Assembly: GCF_036320965.1 (NCBI RefSeq)
Contig: NC_092270.1
Span: 23,472,593 to 23,536,592 of the forward strand
Source of the DNA: Panulirus ornatus
Lineage: Eukaryota > Arthropoda > Malacostraca > Decapoda > Palinuridae
Direction: 5' to 3'
Length of the DNA: 64,000 nucleotides
Of this stretch, positions 23,232-34,934 are shown one piece after another. The notes under the pieces are model-generated. The model was not told the DNA's origin. It made no database searches and saw only the letters and a list, made by a program, of their open reading frames with translations. The first letter of the stretch is position 1. The number at the start of each line of letters is the position of its first letter. The position numbers were made by a program, and so were the translations under genes.

Positions 23232-26200
23232 TTTTTTTTTTTTTTTTTTTTTTTTCGCTGTCTCCCGCGTTTACGAGGTAGCGCAAGGAAACAGACGAAA
23301 GAAATGGCCCAACCCACCCCCATACACATGCCTTGATTCAATCCACTGACAACACGTCAACCCCAGTATACCACATCGCTCCAATTCACTCTATTCTTTG
23401 CCCTCCTTTCACCCTCCTGCATGTTCAGGCCCCGATCACACAAAATCTTTTTCACTCCATCTTTCCACCTCCAATTTGGTCTCCCTCTTCTCCTCGTTCC
23501 CTCCACCTCCGACACATATATCCTCTTGGTCAATCTTTCCTCACTCATTCTCTCCATGTGACCAAACCATTTCAAAACACCCTCTTCTGCTCTCTCAACC
23601 ACGCTCTTTTTATTTCCACACATCTCTCTTACCCTTACGTTACTTACTCGATCAAACCACCTCACACCACACATTGTCCTCAAACATCTCATTTCCAGCA
23701 CATCCATCCTCCTGCGCACAACTCTATCCATAGTCCACACCTCGCAACCATACAACATTGTTGGAACCACTATTCCTTCAAACATACCCATTTTTGCTTT
23801 CCGAGATAATGTTCTCGACTTCCACACATTCTTCAAGGCTCCCAGAATTGTCGCCCCCTCCCCCACCCTATGATCCACTTCCGCTTCCATGGTTCCATCC
23901 GCTGACAGATCCACTCCCAGATATCTAAAACACTTCACTTCCTCCAGTTTTTCTCCATTCAAACTCACCTCCCAATTGAATTGACCCTCAACCCTACTGT
24001 ACCTAATAACCTTGCTCTTATTCACATTTACTCTTAACTTTCTTCTTTCACACACTTTACCAAACTCAGTCACCAGCTTCTGCAGTTTCTCACATGAATC
24101 AGCCACCAGCGCTGTATCATCAGCGAACAACAACTGACTCGCTTCTCAAGCTCTCTCATCCCCAACAGACTTCATACTTGCCCCTCTTTCCAAAACTCTT
24201 GCATTCACCTCCCTAACAACCCCATCCATAAACAAATTAAACAACCATGGAGACATCACACACCCTGCCACAAACCTACATTCACTGAGAACCAATCACT
24301 TTCCTCTCTTCCTACACGTACACATGCCTTACATCCTCGATAAAAACTTTTCATTGCTCCTAACAACTTGCCTCCCACACCATATATTCTTAATACCTTC
24401 CACAGAGCATCTCTATCAACTCTATCATATGCCTTCTCCAGATCCATAAATGCTACATACAAATCCATTTGCTTTTCTAAGTATTTCTCATATACATTCT
24501 TCAAAGCAAACACCTGATCCACACATCCTCTACCACTTCTGAAACCACACTGCTCTTCCCCAATCTGATGCTCTGTACATGCCTTCACCCTCTCAACCAA
24601 TACCCTCCCATATAATTTGCCAGGAATACTCAACAAACTTATACCTCTGTAATTTGAGCACTCACTCTTATCCCCTTTGCCTTTGTACAATGGCACTATG
24701 CACGCATTGCGCCAATCCTCAGGCACCTCACCATGAGTCATACATACATTAAATAACCTTACCAACCAGTCAACAATACAGTCACCCCCTTTTTTAATAA
24801 ATTCCACTGCAATACCATCCAAACCTGCTGCCTTGCCGGCTTTCATCTTCCGCAAAGCTTTTACTACCTCTTCTCTGTTTACCAACTCATTTTCCCTAAC
24901 CCTCGCACTTTGCACACCACCTCGACCAAAACACCCTATATCTGCCACTCTATCATCAAACACATTCAACAAACCTTCAAAATACTCACTCCATCTCCTT
25001 CTCACACCACCACTACTTGTTATCACCTCCCCATTTGCGCCCTTCACTGAAGTTCCCATTTGCTCCCTTGTCTTACGCACTTTATTTACCTCCTTCCAGA
25101 ACATCTTTTTATTCTCCCTAAAATTTAATGATACTCTCTCACCCCAACTCTCATTTGCCCTTTTTTTCACCTCTTGCACCTTTCTCTTGACCTCCTTTCT
25201 CTTTCTTTTATATGTCTCCCACTCAATTTCATTTTTTCCCTGCAAAAATTGTCCAAATGCCTCTCTCTTCTCTTTCACTAATAATCTTACTTCTTCATCC
25301 CACCACTCACTACCCTTTCTAATCAACCCACCTCCCACTCTTCTCATGCCACAAGCATCTTTTGCACAATCCATCACTGATTCCCTAAATACATCCCATT
25401 CCTCCCCCACTCCCCTTACTTCCATTGTTCTCACCTTTTTCCATTCTGTATTCAGTCTCTCCTGGTACTTCCTCACACAAGTCTCCTTCCCAAGCTCACT
25501 TACTCTCACCACCCTCTTCACCCCAACATTCACTCTTCTTTTCTGAAAACCCATACAAATCTTCACCTTAGCCTCCACAAGATAATGATCAGACATCCCT
25601 CCAGTTGCACCTCTCAGCACATTAACATCCAAAAGTCTCTCTTTCGCGCACCTGTCAATTAACACGTAATCCAATAACGCTCTCTGGCCATCTCTCCTAC
25701 TTACATAAGTATACTTATGTATATCTCGCTTTTTAAACCAGGTATTCCCAATCATCAGTCCTTTTTCAGCACATAAATCTACAAGCTCTTCACCATTTCC
25801 ATTTACAACACTGAACACCCCATGTATACCAATTATTCCCTCAACTGCCACATTACTCACCTTTGCATTCAAATCACCCAACACTATAACCCGGTCTCGT
25901 GCATCAAAACCACTAACACACTCATTCAGCTGCTCCCAAAACACTTGCCTCTCATGATCTTTCTTCTCATGCCCAGGTGCATATGCACCAATAATCACCC
26001 ATCTCTCTCCATCAACTTTCAGTTTTACCCATATTAATCGAGAATTTACTTTCTTACATTCTATCACATACTTCCACAACTCCTGTTTCAGGAGTACTGC
26101 TACTCCTTCCCTTGCTCTTGTCCTCTCACTAACCCCTGACTTTACTCCCAAGACATTCCCAAACCACTCTTCCCCTTTACCCTTGAGCTTCGTTTCACTC

Positions 26201-26400
26201 AGAGCCAAAACATCCAGGTTCCTTTCCTCAAACATACTACCTATCTCTCCTTTTTTCACATCTTGGTTACATCCACACACATTTAGGCACCCCAATCTGA
26301 GCCTTCGAGGAGGATGAGCACTCCCCGCGTGACTCCTTCTTCTGTTTCCCATTTTAGAAAGTTAAGAAATACAAGGAGGGGAGGATTTCTGGCCCCCCGC
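23232..26400 (-). mobile_element. LINE B: near-full-length young LINE with TSD
   Basis: Inserted into LINE A with a 7-bp target duplication TCCATAA. The poly-T at 23,232-23,255 is the element's A tail. The very short 3' UTR lacks both segments missing from other young copies. The 5' end stops within the 5' UTR (GGGGAGGATTTCTGGCCCCC), so about 50 bp of the leader is lost. Marker substitutions such as GQFNWEVS link it to the copies at 54.9-55.8 kb and 58.3-59.3 kb. Confidence 0.93.
23357..26352 (-). pseudogene. LINE B ORF: endonuclease-reverse transcriptase, 1 frameshift and 1 stop
   Basis: The longest continuous LINE frame in the window: 698 codons from MGNRRRSHAG at 26,352 to 24,256. It covers the whole endonuclease (LSETK, GAYAPG, GDLNAKV, SDHYLV), the linker and RT through FMDLEKAYDRVD to VGLWQG. 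A one-base deletion near 24,262-24,268 shifts the frame just before the CVMSPWLF block. A TGG-to-TGA change follows at 24,146-24,148 in AWEVSQ. The remaining 258 codons (24,133-23,357) include LLFADDTALVAD and the C-terminal GRPNWRWKDG tail. The stop is the early one typical of young copies. Two lesions make it a recent casualty, and its source element may still be active elsewhere. Confidence 0.92.
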
Positions 26401-26407
26401 TCCATAA

Positions 26408-28091
26408 ATGCTACATACAAATCCATTTGCTTTTCTAAGTATTTCTCACATACATTCTTCAAAGCAAACACCGTATCCACACATCCTCTACCACTTCTGA
26501 AACCACACTGCTCTTCCCCAATCTGATGCTCTGTACGTGCCTTCATCCTCTCAATCAATACCCTCCCATATAATTTACCAGGAATACTCAAGAAATTTCT
26601 ACCTCTGTAATTTGAGCACTCACTTTTATCCACTTTGCCTTTGTACAATGGCACTATGCAAGCATTCTGCCAATCCTCAGGCACCTCACCATGAATCATA
26701 CATACATTAAATAACCTTACCAACCAGTCAACAATACAGTCACCCCCTTTTTTAATAAATTCCACTGCAATACCATCTAAACCCGCTGCCTTGCCGGCTT
26801 TCATCTTCCGCAAAGCTTTTACTACCTCTTCTCTGTTTACCAAATCATTTTTCCTAACCCTCTCACTTTGCACACCACCTCGACCAAAATGCCCTATATC
26901 TACCACTCTATCATCAAACAAATTCAGCAAACCTTCAAAATACTCCCTCCATCTATGCACTTTATTTACCTCCTTCCAAAACATCTTTTTATTCTCCCTA
27001 AAATGTAATGATACTCTCTCACCCCAACTCTCATTTGCCCTCTTTTTCACCTCTTGCACCTTTCTCTTGACCTCCTGCCTCTTTCTTTTATACTTCTCCC
27101 AGTCATTTGCATTATTTCCCTACAAAAATCGTCCTAATGCCTCTCTCTTCTTTTTCACTAATAATCTTACTTCTTTATCCCACCACTCACTACCCTTTCT
27201 AATCTGCCCACCTCCCACGCTTCTCATGCCACAAGCATCTTTTGCGCAAGCCATCACTGTTCCCCTAAATACATCCCATTCCTCCCCCACTCCCCGTACC
27301 TCCTTTGTTCTCACCTTTTTCCATTCTGTACTCAGTCTCTCCTAGTACTTCCTCACACAAGTCTCCTTCTCAAGCTCACTTACTCTCACCACTCTCTTCA
27401 CCCCAACATTCTCTCTTCTTTTCTGAAAACCTCTACTAATCTTCACCTTCGCCTCCACAAGATAATGATCAGACATCCCTCCAGTTGCACCTCTCAGCAC
27501 ATTAACATCCAAAAGTCTCTCTTTCATGCGTCTATCAATTAACATGTAATCTAGTAACGCTCTCTGGCCATCTCTCCTACTTACATACGTATACTTGTGT
27601 ATATCTCTCTTTTTAAACCAGGTATTCCCAATCACCAGTCCTTTTTCAGCACATAAATCGACAAGCTCCTCACCATTTCCATTTACAACACTGAACACCC
27701 TATGTATACCAATTATTCCCTGAACTGCCACATTACTCACCTTTGCATTCAAATCACCCATCACTATAACCCGGTCTCGTGCATCAAAACTACTAACACA
27801 CTCATTCAGCTGCTCCCAAAACACTTGCCTCTCATGGTCTTTCTTCTCATGCCCAGGTGCATATGCACCAATAATCACCCATCTCTCTCCATCCACTTTC
27901 AGTTTTACCCATATCAATCTAGAGTTTACTTTCTTACACTCTGTCACATACTCCCAACACTCCGGTTTCAGTAGTGCTACTCCTTCCCTTGCTCTTGTCC
28001 TCTCACCAACTCTTGACTTTACTCCCAAGACATTCCCAAACCACTCTTCCCCTTTACCCTTGAGCTTCGTTTCACACAGAGCCAAAACATT
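26408..28091 (-). mobile_element. LINE A, part 2 (RT start, linker and endonuclease)
   Basis: This continues LINE A past the LINE B insertion: YVAFM codons, QCGFRSGRGC, GKAAGLDGI, linker, then endonuclease back to LNVLALCETK at 28,091, where the 5' end is truncated. About 90 bp is deleted in the linker between KEVNKVH and RWREYFEG (about 26,955). An in-frame stop lies at 27,342-27,344. The endonuclease residues SETK (as CETK), GDLNAKV and SDHYLV are visible. Confidence 0.9.
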
Positions 28092-28769
28092 GAGCAACCA
28101 ATTTATTCCAAAGTTCATCCTGGCACTTTTATTACTTATTCTTTTACCTTTTGTCCAAATAATTTTAAATTTTGATTTATTTGTATACTTAATAAATGCA
28201 CATAGGAGGAATGTGTAAACTGCACAGTATACACATTCCTCCTATGTGCATTTTCTTCATATTGTCTTTCCATCTGAGAAGGCTGTTTTTTATGGCACTC
28301 TTTCAAGATGTTTTTCTTTCCTCATCACACTGTCCCACAAGCATGAGGTATTGTTGAGGAAATTCAGAATAATGATCATTGTATCCTGTCTTTCTGATGA
28401 GGAAACACTGCCACTATTATCCCACCTAGATAACAACAGCTTTCTCATTTTGGGTCCAACTACAATCAGTGAGAGATCACCACAAAGATGTCTTTGACTT
28501 CCTTACTCCTAGCTGCCTGATAGCTCAAAATTCTATTTGATCGCATTTAGGCCAGATGTCTTCTACGAAACTGCCTTTTTTTTTTGTCCTGTGAATTATT
28601 ATCCTCTTACTTTTCCTTTTTTGTAATTTTTTCTATTAAGCATTTGGTTTACTGTAAAGGTGTCTTCATTATTATTTCAGGAAGCATATATATACAGAAG
28701 TACTGGAGATGATCAAGGGGGATGGCATGTTGATTCCAAGATATGGGTGTGGATCCACTTCTCACACAT
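28092..28769. other. Intronic DNA with a perfect hairpin
   Basis: No gene or known repeat was recognised in this stretch. It is AT-rich, with a T-run at 28,575. A perfect 23-bp inverted repeat lies at 28,195-28,252 with a 12-nt loop. A TTATTTCAG at about 28,671-28,679 resembles a splice acceptor, but what follows is not convincingly coding. Confidence 0.5.
28195..28252. repeat. Perfect 23-bp inverted repeat (hairpin)
   Basis: The arms 28,195-28,217 and 28,230-28,252 are exact reverse complements around a 12-nt loop. The left arm begins AATGCACATAGGAGG. It could be a foldback element remnant or form a stable hairpin if transcribed. It was not seen elsewhere in the window. Confidence 0.85.
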
Positions 28770-31140
28770 CATGTTTCTTCTTGGGGTGTTTCAATGTATT
28801 TGGATGTAACCAAGATGAGAAGAAAGGAGAGAGAGGTTGTATGTTTCAGGAAAGGAACCTGAAGGTTCTGGCATTAAGTGAAACACAGCTCGATAGTAAA
28901 TAGGAATGGTTTGGGAATTTTTAGGAGTAAAGTCGGGGGATGGTGTGAGGGCAAAAGTTGAGGAACAGGTAGCATTATTGCTTAAGCAGAAGAATGGTTG
29001 AGGAATGCCTTAGGAGTAAAGTCGGGGGTTCGTGTGAGGGCAAAAGCTAAGACAGGTGTAGGACTACTGCTGAAGCAAGAATTGTGGGAATGTCCGAAAG
29101 AGTGTAAGGAGGTGAGCCCTGGACTGACGTGGAGAAATATGAAAGTAGATTGCAAGAGACAGGTGATTGTTAGTGCTTATGCACCTGGCCAAGAGAAGAA
29201 AGATCATGAGAGGCATGTATTTTTGGAGTAGCTGAGTGAGTGTGTCAGCAGTTTTGATGCAAGACACTGGGTATTAGTGATGGGTGATCTAAATGGTAAG
29301 GTGAGCAATGTGGCATAGGGAGCATAGGGTATTTAGTTATGTGAATGGTCATGATGAACAGCTTGTGGAGATATATGCTGAAAAAGGACTGTTGATTAGG
29401 AATACCTGGTTTAAAAAGAGGACTGAATGCAATTTTAAGTATAGGAGTAGGAAAGATGGTCATTGGGCATTATTGAAATATATACAAATTGATAGACATG
29501 CAAAATAGTCTCTTGGATGTGAATGAACTAAGAGGGCAGCTGGTGTGATGTCTTTGAATTACCTGTTGGAGGCAAGGGTTTTAATTTTTTTAGTTTTTCT
29601 ATAAAAAGGAAACAATTTGGGCGAGTAAGTGAACTTGGAAAAAGGTTCTTAGGTGAAGAAATACCAGGGGAGATTGAATGCAGAATGGCAGAAGGTGAGA
29701 GTAAACATAGCTAGAGGAATGGATGAGGAATAGGGGTTATTTAGGGAATCAGTGCTGGCATGTGTGAGAGAAACATGTGGCAGGTTAGAAACGGTAGTGA
29801 GTGGTGGTATGATGAAGCAAAGTGGCTAGTGAAAGAGGTGAGAAGGGTTTATGGGTTGTGCTTATAGGGAAAGAGTGCTAATTATTGGGAGATGTGTAAG
29901 AGAAGGCAACAGGTGGTCAAGAGGAAGCAGGGGTTGAAAAAGAGGGCAAATGAGAGCTGGGGTGAACGAATATCGGTAAATTTTAGGGAGAATAAGATGT
30001 TTTGGAAAGAGGTTGGTTATGTGAGAAAAACGACCAATGGAGATTTCATTGAAAGGGGCAAATTGGGAAGTGGTAACGTGCAGTGATGAGGTGAAATGGT
30101 ATGAACTTTTTGAAGGATTGTTGAATGTGTGTGATGATAGGATGGCAGGTGTAGTGTTTGGGTCAGGGAGTTATGCAAAGTGACAGTCATGGAAAGTAGT
30201 TTGGTGAAGAGAGAAGAGGTGGTGAAAGCCTTGCATGAGATAGAATGTGGCAAGGTGACAGATGTGGATGGTATTACAGTTGAATTCTCCAGAAAGGGGG
30301 TGACTGTGATGTTGATTGTTTAATTAGTATTTTCAGTGTATGTATGAATCATGGAGATGTGCCTGAAGATTGGTGGAGTGCATGTATTTTTTTTTAATGT
30401 TAGCGGAGATGGCATGGGCAGCCATTATGTAAAGGCAAGGGGGACAAAGGTGAATGTTTGAACTACAGGGGTATATGTTTGTTGAGTGTTCTTGGTCAGA
30501 TGTATGTGAGAGGTGACTGAGAGGGTAAAGGCATATACAGAGAAGCATTTTGGAAAAGAAACGTTTCAGGAGTGATAGAGGATGTGTGTTAGAAATACGT
30601 AGAGATATAGAAGTATTTGTATGTGGCATTTATGGATCTGGAGAAAGCATATGAAAGGGTTAATAGAGATGCCTTGTGTAAGGTCTTCTGAATATAGTCA
30701 TGGAAGGAAAGCTACTAGAAGCCGTGGGAAGCTTATATCAAGAGTGTAAAGCATTTATATAGATAAGAAGAAAGGAAAGTGACTGGTTCCAGTTGAAGGT
30801 TGGTGTGTGGCAGGAATATGTGATGTCACCATGAATGTTTAATTTTGTTTATAGATGGGTTGATGAGGGAGGTAAATGCAAGGATCTTAGAGAAAGGGGT
30901 GAGTATGCGGTCTGTAGGGAATAAGGTGGGGCCTGGGAAGTGAGTCAGTTGTTGTTTACTTTTGACAGCACTGGTGGCAGATTTGAGTGAGAATCTGCAG
31001 AAGTTGGTGACTGAATTTTGGAGAGGTTGTGAAAAGAGGAAGTTTAGAGTAAATGTGAAAAAAGTAAGGTTAGTTATTAAAGAGCAGAGGACAGGTTAGC
31101 TGGAGTATGCATTTGAATGAAGAGAACTTCATGTTGAAGA
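28770..31140 (+). mobile_element. Heavily decayed LINE (endonuclease to RT)
   Basis: An old plus-strand relative starts at LGCFNVFGCNQDEKKGERG (about 28,775). The endonuclease continues through ALSETQ and then SAYAPGQEKKDHE near 29,175, with a GDLNG-like motif near 29,280. The linker lies near 29,900, a VDGITVEF remnant near 30,270 and an RT FMDLEKAYERV remnant near 30,630. Stops and indels are dense. An 88-bp segment is tandemly repeated at 28,905-29,080. It is clearly more diverged than the main family and may be a separate subfamily. Confidence 0.78.
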
Positions 31141-32482
31141 GAACTTCATGTTGTTCGCTGATGATATAGCGCTGGTGGCTGATTTGGGTGAGAAACTGCA
31201 GAAGCTGGTGACTGAGTTTGATAAAGTGTATGAAAGAAGAAAGCTGAGAGTAAATGTGAATAAGAGCAAGGTTATAAGGTTCAGTAGGGTTGAGGGACAA
31301 GTCAGTTAGGAGGTAAGTTTGAATGGAGAAAAACTGGAGGAAGCGAAGTGTTTTAGATGGGATGGGACCATGGAATCGGAAGTGAGTCACAGGGTGGTGG
31401 TGGGGGGGGGGAGGTTCTGGGAGCATTGAAGAATGTATGGAAGGTGAGAATGTTATCTCAGAGAGCATAAATGGGTATGTTTAAAGGAATAGTAGTTCCA
31501 ACAATATTATGTGGTTGCGAGGCATAGGGTATAGATAGGGATGTGCGGAGGAGGGTGGATGTGTTGGAAATGAAATGTTTGAGAACAATATGTGGTGTGA
31601 GGTGGTTTGATCAAGTAAGTAATGAAAGGATAAGAGAGATGTGTGGTAATAAAAAGAGTGTGGTTGAGAGAGCAGAAGAGGATGTATTGAAATGGTTTGG
31701 TCACATGGAGAGAATGAGTGAGGAAAGATTGACCAAGAGGATATATGTATCAATGGTGGAGGGAACGAGAAGTGGGAGACCAAATTGGAGGTGGAAGGAT
31801 GGAGTGAAAAAGATTTTGAGCAATCGGGGCCTGAACATACAGAAGGGTGAAAGGCATGCAAGGAATAGAGTGAATTGGAATGATGTGTTATACCGGTGTC
31901 GTGTTATACCGGTGTCGACATGCTGTCATTGGATTGAACCAGGGCATGTGAAGCCTCCTGGGTAAACCATGGAAAGTTTTGTGGGGCCTGGATGTGGAGA
32001 AGGAGCTGTGGTTTCGGTGCATTACACATGAGAGCCAGAGACTGAGTGTGAACGAATGTGGCCTTTGTTGTCTTTTCCTAGTGCTACCTCGGATGCACGC
32101 AAGGGGAGTGGGGTGCCATTTCATATGTGGCAGAGTGGCGACGGGAATGGACAAAAGAAGCAAGTATGAATATATACATGTGTATATATGTATATTTCTT
32201 TCTTTTTCTTTCTTTCATACTATTCGCCATTTCCCGCTTTAGCGAGGTAGCGTTAAGAACAGAGGACTGGGCCTTAGAGGGAATATCCTCACCTGACCCC
32301 CTTCTCTGTTCCTTCTTTTGGAAAGTTAAAAAAGTCTGTATGTATACGTTGAAGTGTATAGGTATGTGTATGTGCGTGTGTGGGCATTTATGTACATGCA
32401 TGTGTATGTGGGTGGGTTGGGCCATTCTTTTGTCTGTTTCCTTGCGCTATCTTGCTACCGTGGGAGAAAGCGACAAAGTATA
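31141..32482 (+). mobile_element. LINE fragment, RT C-terminal part and 3' UTR
   Basis: A younger plus-strand copy joined to the decayed one at about 31,141. It begins at the SLLFADD-equivalent (LFADDIALVAD near 31,150) and runs through RRVDVLEMKCLRTICGVRWF and GRPNWRWKDG to about 31,900. A 16-bp repeat (TTATACCGGTGTCG, about 31,889-31,918) disrupts the C-terminus. The long 3' UTR runs to 32,482 and is interrupted at 32,196-32,331 by a partial non-autonomous element. Confidence 0.88.
32196..32331 (-). mobile_element. Non-autonomous LINE derivative, partial
   Basis: This carries the 3' half of the short element described at 59,608-59,854: a TTTCATAC and CGCCATTTCCCGC hairpin segment, then AGAACAGAGGACTGGGCC and CTTCTCTGTTCCTTCTTTTG, stopping before the LINE 5'-like part. 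A (TTTC)n tract at the left represents its tail. It sits inside the 3' UTR of the 31,141-32,482 LINE. Confidence 0.72.
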
Positions 32483-33897
32483 ATGAATATAATGAAATGA
32501 GATATGAATACTTACTAGAGATTATTAATTGGTAGTCGATGATGTTCAAGTGAGATTACCATGGGGGCCCATGGCCATGGTTTAAGTAAAACCCCTTGAT
32601 TCAGACATTAATGACCCAGCTAGGCCATTGGACTGCCACGCATACTTTGACTACTCGCTTCCCTTTAGCCTAGGGAAAAACGAATAATCCTCTTACATTT
32701 AATACCAAAATAGAATGACAGGTACACATGACAATTAGGTGTGTGTAACCAAACAGTGACTGAAGTCTAAGTATCTGACTGGTTGATACACTACTCACTT
32801 AATCAGTCATTATGCATGGGCCCACCGACATTATTACATTAAATATCTAAGGTTACTTGCAGTATCAGAAATGATGTGGCATGCATCCTAACACAACTAC
32901 TTAAGTATCTAAGGCTACTCACGGAAGCAGAAATAATGTGGCATGCCTCGTAACACAAATGCTAATAGTAACTAAACATCCTAATTCATAGTTGCAAGCA
33001 ACTTTTTTTTTTCTGGTGCTAAAAGTTCACTTAGGTGTACAATACATGATCTTAGCAGGAATTTTAGTAGGTGAACTGCAGCCCGGTCTTTGAGCATGAG
33101 TGTGTCTGAGGCCAAGCAATGGACCCTCGTCCTCTACGGTCTGTGCTCACGTTTCCTACAACAGCGCTGGGTCAGTCATGCCAGAAGAATATTCTTGATA
33201 CTCTTGCAGCTACTCGACCCACAAAGGCTGCACTCAATTAGGCTCAACCAGGCTGCTCAACTCTCACAACTCCTTGCTTCATACAAGCTGCCTGTTGGAA
33301 TCGAAGTTATCAGTGTCTCTTGTAGACACATTATTGGCTCATTACCCTCATGGGGCGAGCAATGCACACTGTATAAAGTCACCTTTTGTAATAAGTCAAG
33401 GTGCTAGCTTACTGGGATTTTTTAGTGGATTTTGAATACTATGCCACCCCGGGCTGGGAAAGTGTTTCCAAGGAGGTTGGGTACTTAACTGACTGACACT
33501 GAGTCTCATCTGTGCACTGTATGACCTGGAATCACATTGGGTTGCCAAGGCGATCATTCCAGTTTCCCTGGTTAATGACTATTTCACCTTATCACTTTGT
33601 TACTTTTCCACGCTAAAGATGCATTTTCGTGGGGACATTATTTGAAACTGTATCGCTGTATGTTCATAATTGAGCACCGTAACTATTAAACTTTTGCTTT
33701 TGGCATAATCCTGTATGGAAACTGCAGTGGATGAGGACATGTCCTGTACAATTTAATTTCTATAATCAACCTACAGCTATACTCATAATACATGATATGG
33801 GTTGTTTTACGTGCTAATTCCTTACATTATTCTTACAATATGATACTTTGCTCTTCTAGCTAAACAGTATTACAAGAGTACCCATAATTGGCATCTT

Positions 33898-33929
<32 letters not shown>

Positions 33930-34282
33930 CATCCCTCCCCAACCTTGCAGGAGGGATGTGATGGTGGGGCCAGTAGGTGGCTGTCAGCCCCTTGCTATTG
34001 ACCCTGGGCACCGATGAATGCCATGGGATTGCCAACATGTGATCTCCCTCCCCCATATAATGGCTCTAGTAATAATGTATATTCTTAATTGCAAGGTATA
34101 AAAATCCCAACATATCAAATAGCAACTGTGGGTCAAGAATACTTAAGTATCATACAGGTTAGATAGATATGACAACACTGGCGACCATCTGGTTCCTTGT
34201 TGACTCCATCTGTGTTTGTTTTGCAATAACTTTATGGACAGACTCAGATATCTCCTTGTCCAACAATTCTCTCCTCATACAT
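32483..34282. other. Unassigned intronic DNA
   Basis: About 1.8 kb without LINE sequence. It holds an imperfect tandem repeat of period 63 at about 32,844-32,965, a 105-codon open frame at 33,090-33,407 with no recognised homology, and a (CT)n microsatellite near 33,897-33,928. No splice-flanked exon of the PUSL1-like gene was found here. Confidence 0.5.
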
Positions 34283-34508
34283 ATTTTTTTTCATACATAT
34301 TCGCCATTTCCCGCATTAGTGAGGTAGCATTAAGAACAGAGGACTGAGCCTAAGAGGAAAAAATCCTCACATGGCCTCCTTTTTTGTTACTTCTTTTGAA
34401 AAAGTAAAAACTGGAGGGGAGGATTTCCAGTCCCCCACTATCTCCCCTTTTAGTTGCCTTTTACGACATGCAGGGAATACGAGGGAAGTATTCTTTTTGC
34501 CCTTATAA
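34283..34508 (-). mobile_element. Non-autonomous LINE derivative, complete but aged
   Basis: About 225 bp matching the short element seen at 51.8 and 59.4-59.8 kb. Left to right it shows a T-rich tail, CGCCATTTCCCGCATTAGTG, AGAACAGAGGACTGAGCC, then the complement of the LINE 5' leader (GGAGGATTTCCAGTCCCCC to GGGAAGTATTCTTTT). Its LINE-like 5' end is therefore on the right, on the minus strand. Confidence 0.75.
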
Positions 34509-34920
34509 GTAGATACTTATTGGACGTATGGAGAGAATGAGTGATGAAAGGTTGACAAAGAGGATATATGCATCAGAAGTGGAGGGAACAAGGAGAACTG
34601 GGAGACTAAATTGAGATGGAAAGATGAAGTGAAAAAGATTTTGAGCAATCGGGGCCTGAATGTGCAGGAGGGTGAAAGGCAGACATGGGATAGAGTGAAG
34701 TAGAACAGTGTGGTATATTGGGGTCGATGTGCTGTCACTGGACTGAACTAAGGCATGTGAAGCGTCCAGGATAAACCATGGAAAGGTCTGTTGGGCCTGG
34801 ATATGAATAGGGAGCTGTGGTTTTGATGCATTACACAACTTGACTGCTAGAGAATAGATGTGAATGGGCTTGGACTGTCTTTGTCGGTTTGCTGATGGTG
34901 AACAAATTTGAAAATAGAAA
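34509..34920 (+). mobile_element. Short LINE fragment (C-terminal domain and 3' UTR)
   Basis: A 5'-truncated plus fragment begins at RMERMSDERLTKRIYASEVE and covers the C-terminal tail and part of the 3' UTR, with several stops. It is an old copy. Confidence 0.75.
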
Positions 34921-34934
34921 TATATGTATAACTT

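Noticed and set aside
24833..25546. Long antisense open frames in LINEs (237 codons here and at 10,278-10,991; 150-194 codons in C-terminal regions)
   Set aside because: They recur wherever the LINE does, always opposite the RT/endonuclease frame, are rich in Ser, Thr, Pro and His, and have no recognisable domain. They are explained by the purine-rich sense strand.
28671..28780. Candidate exon after TTATTTCAG
   Set aside because: The following frame runs into decayed LINE endonuclease sequence, and the phase does not fit the flanking PUSL1-like exons.
33090..33407. 105-codon open frame in LINE-free DNA
   Set aside because: No domain, no splice-site support and no visible relatives. The length is compatible with chance in about 1.8 kb.
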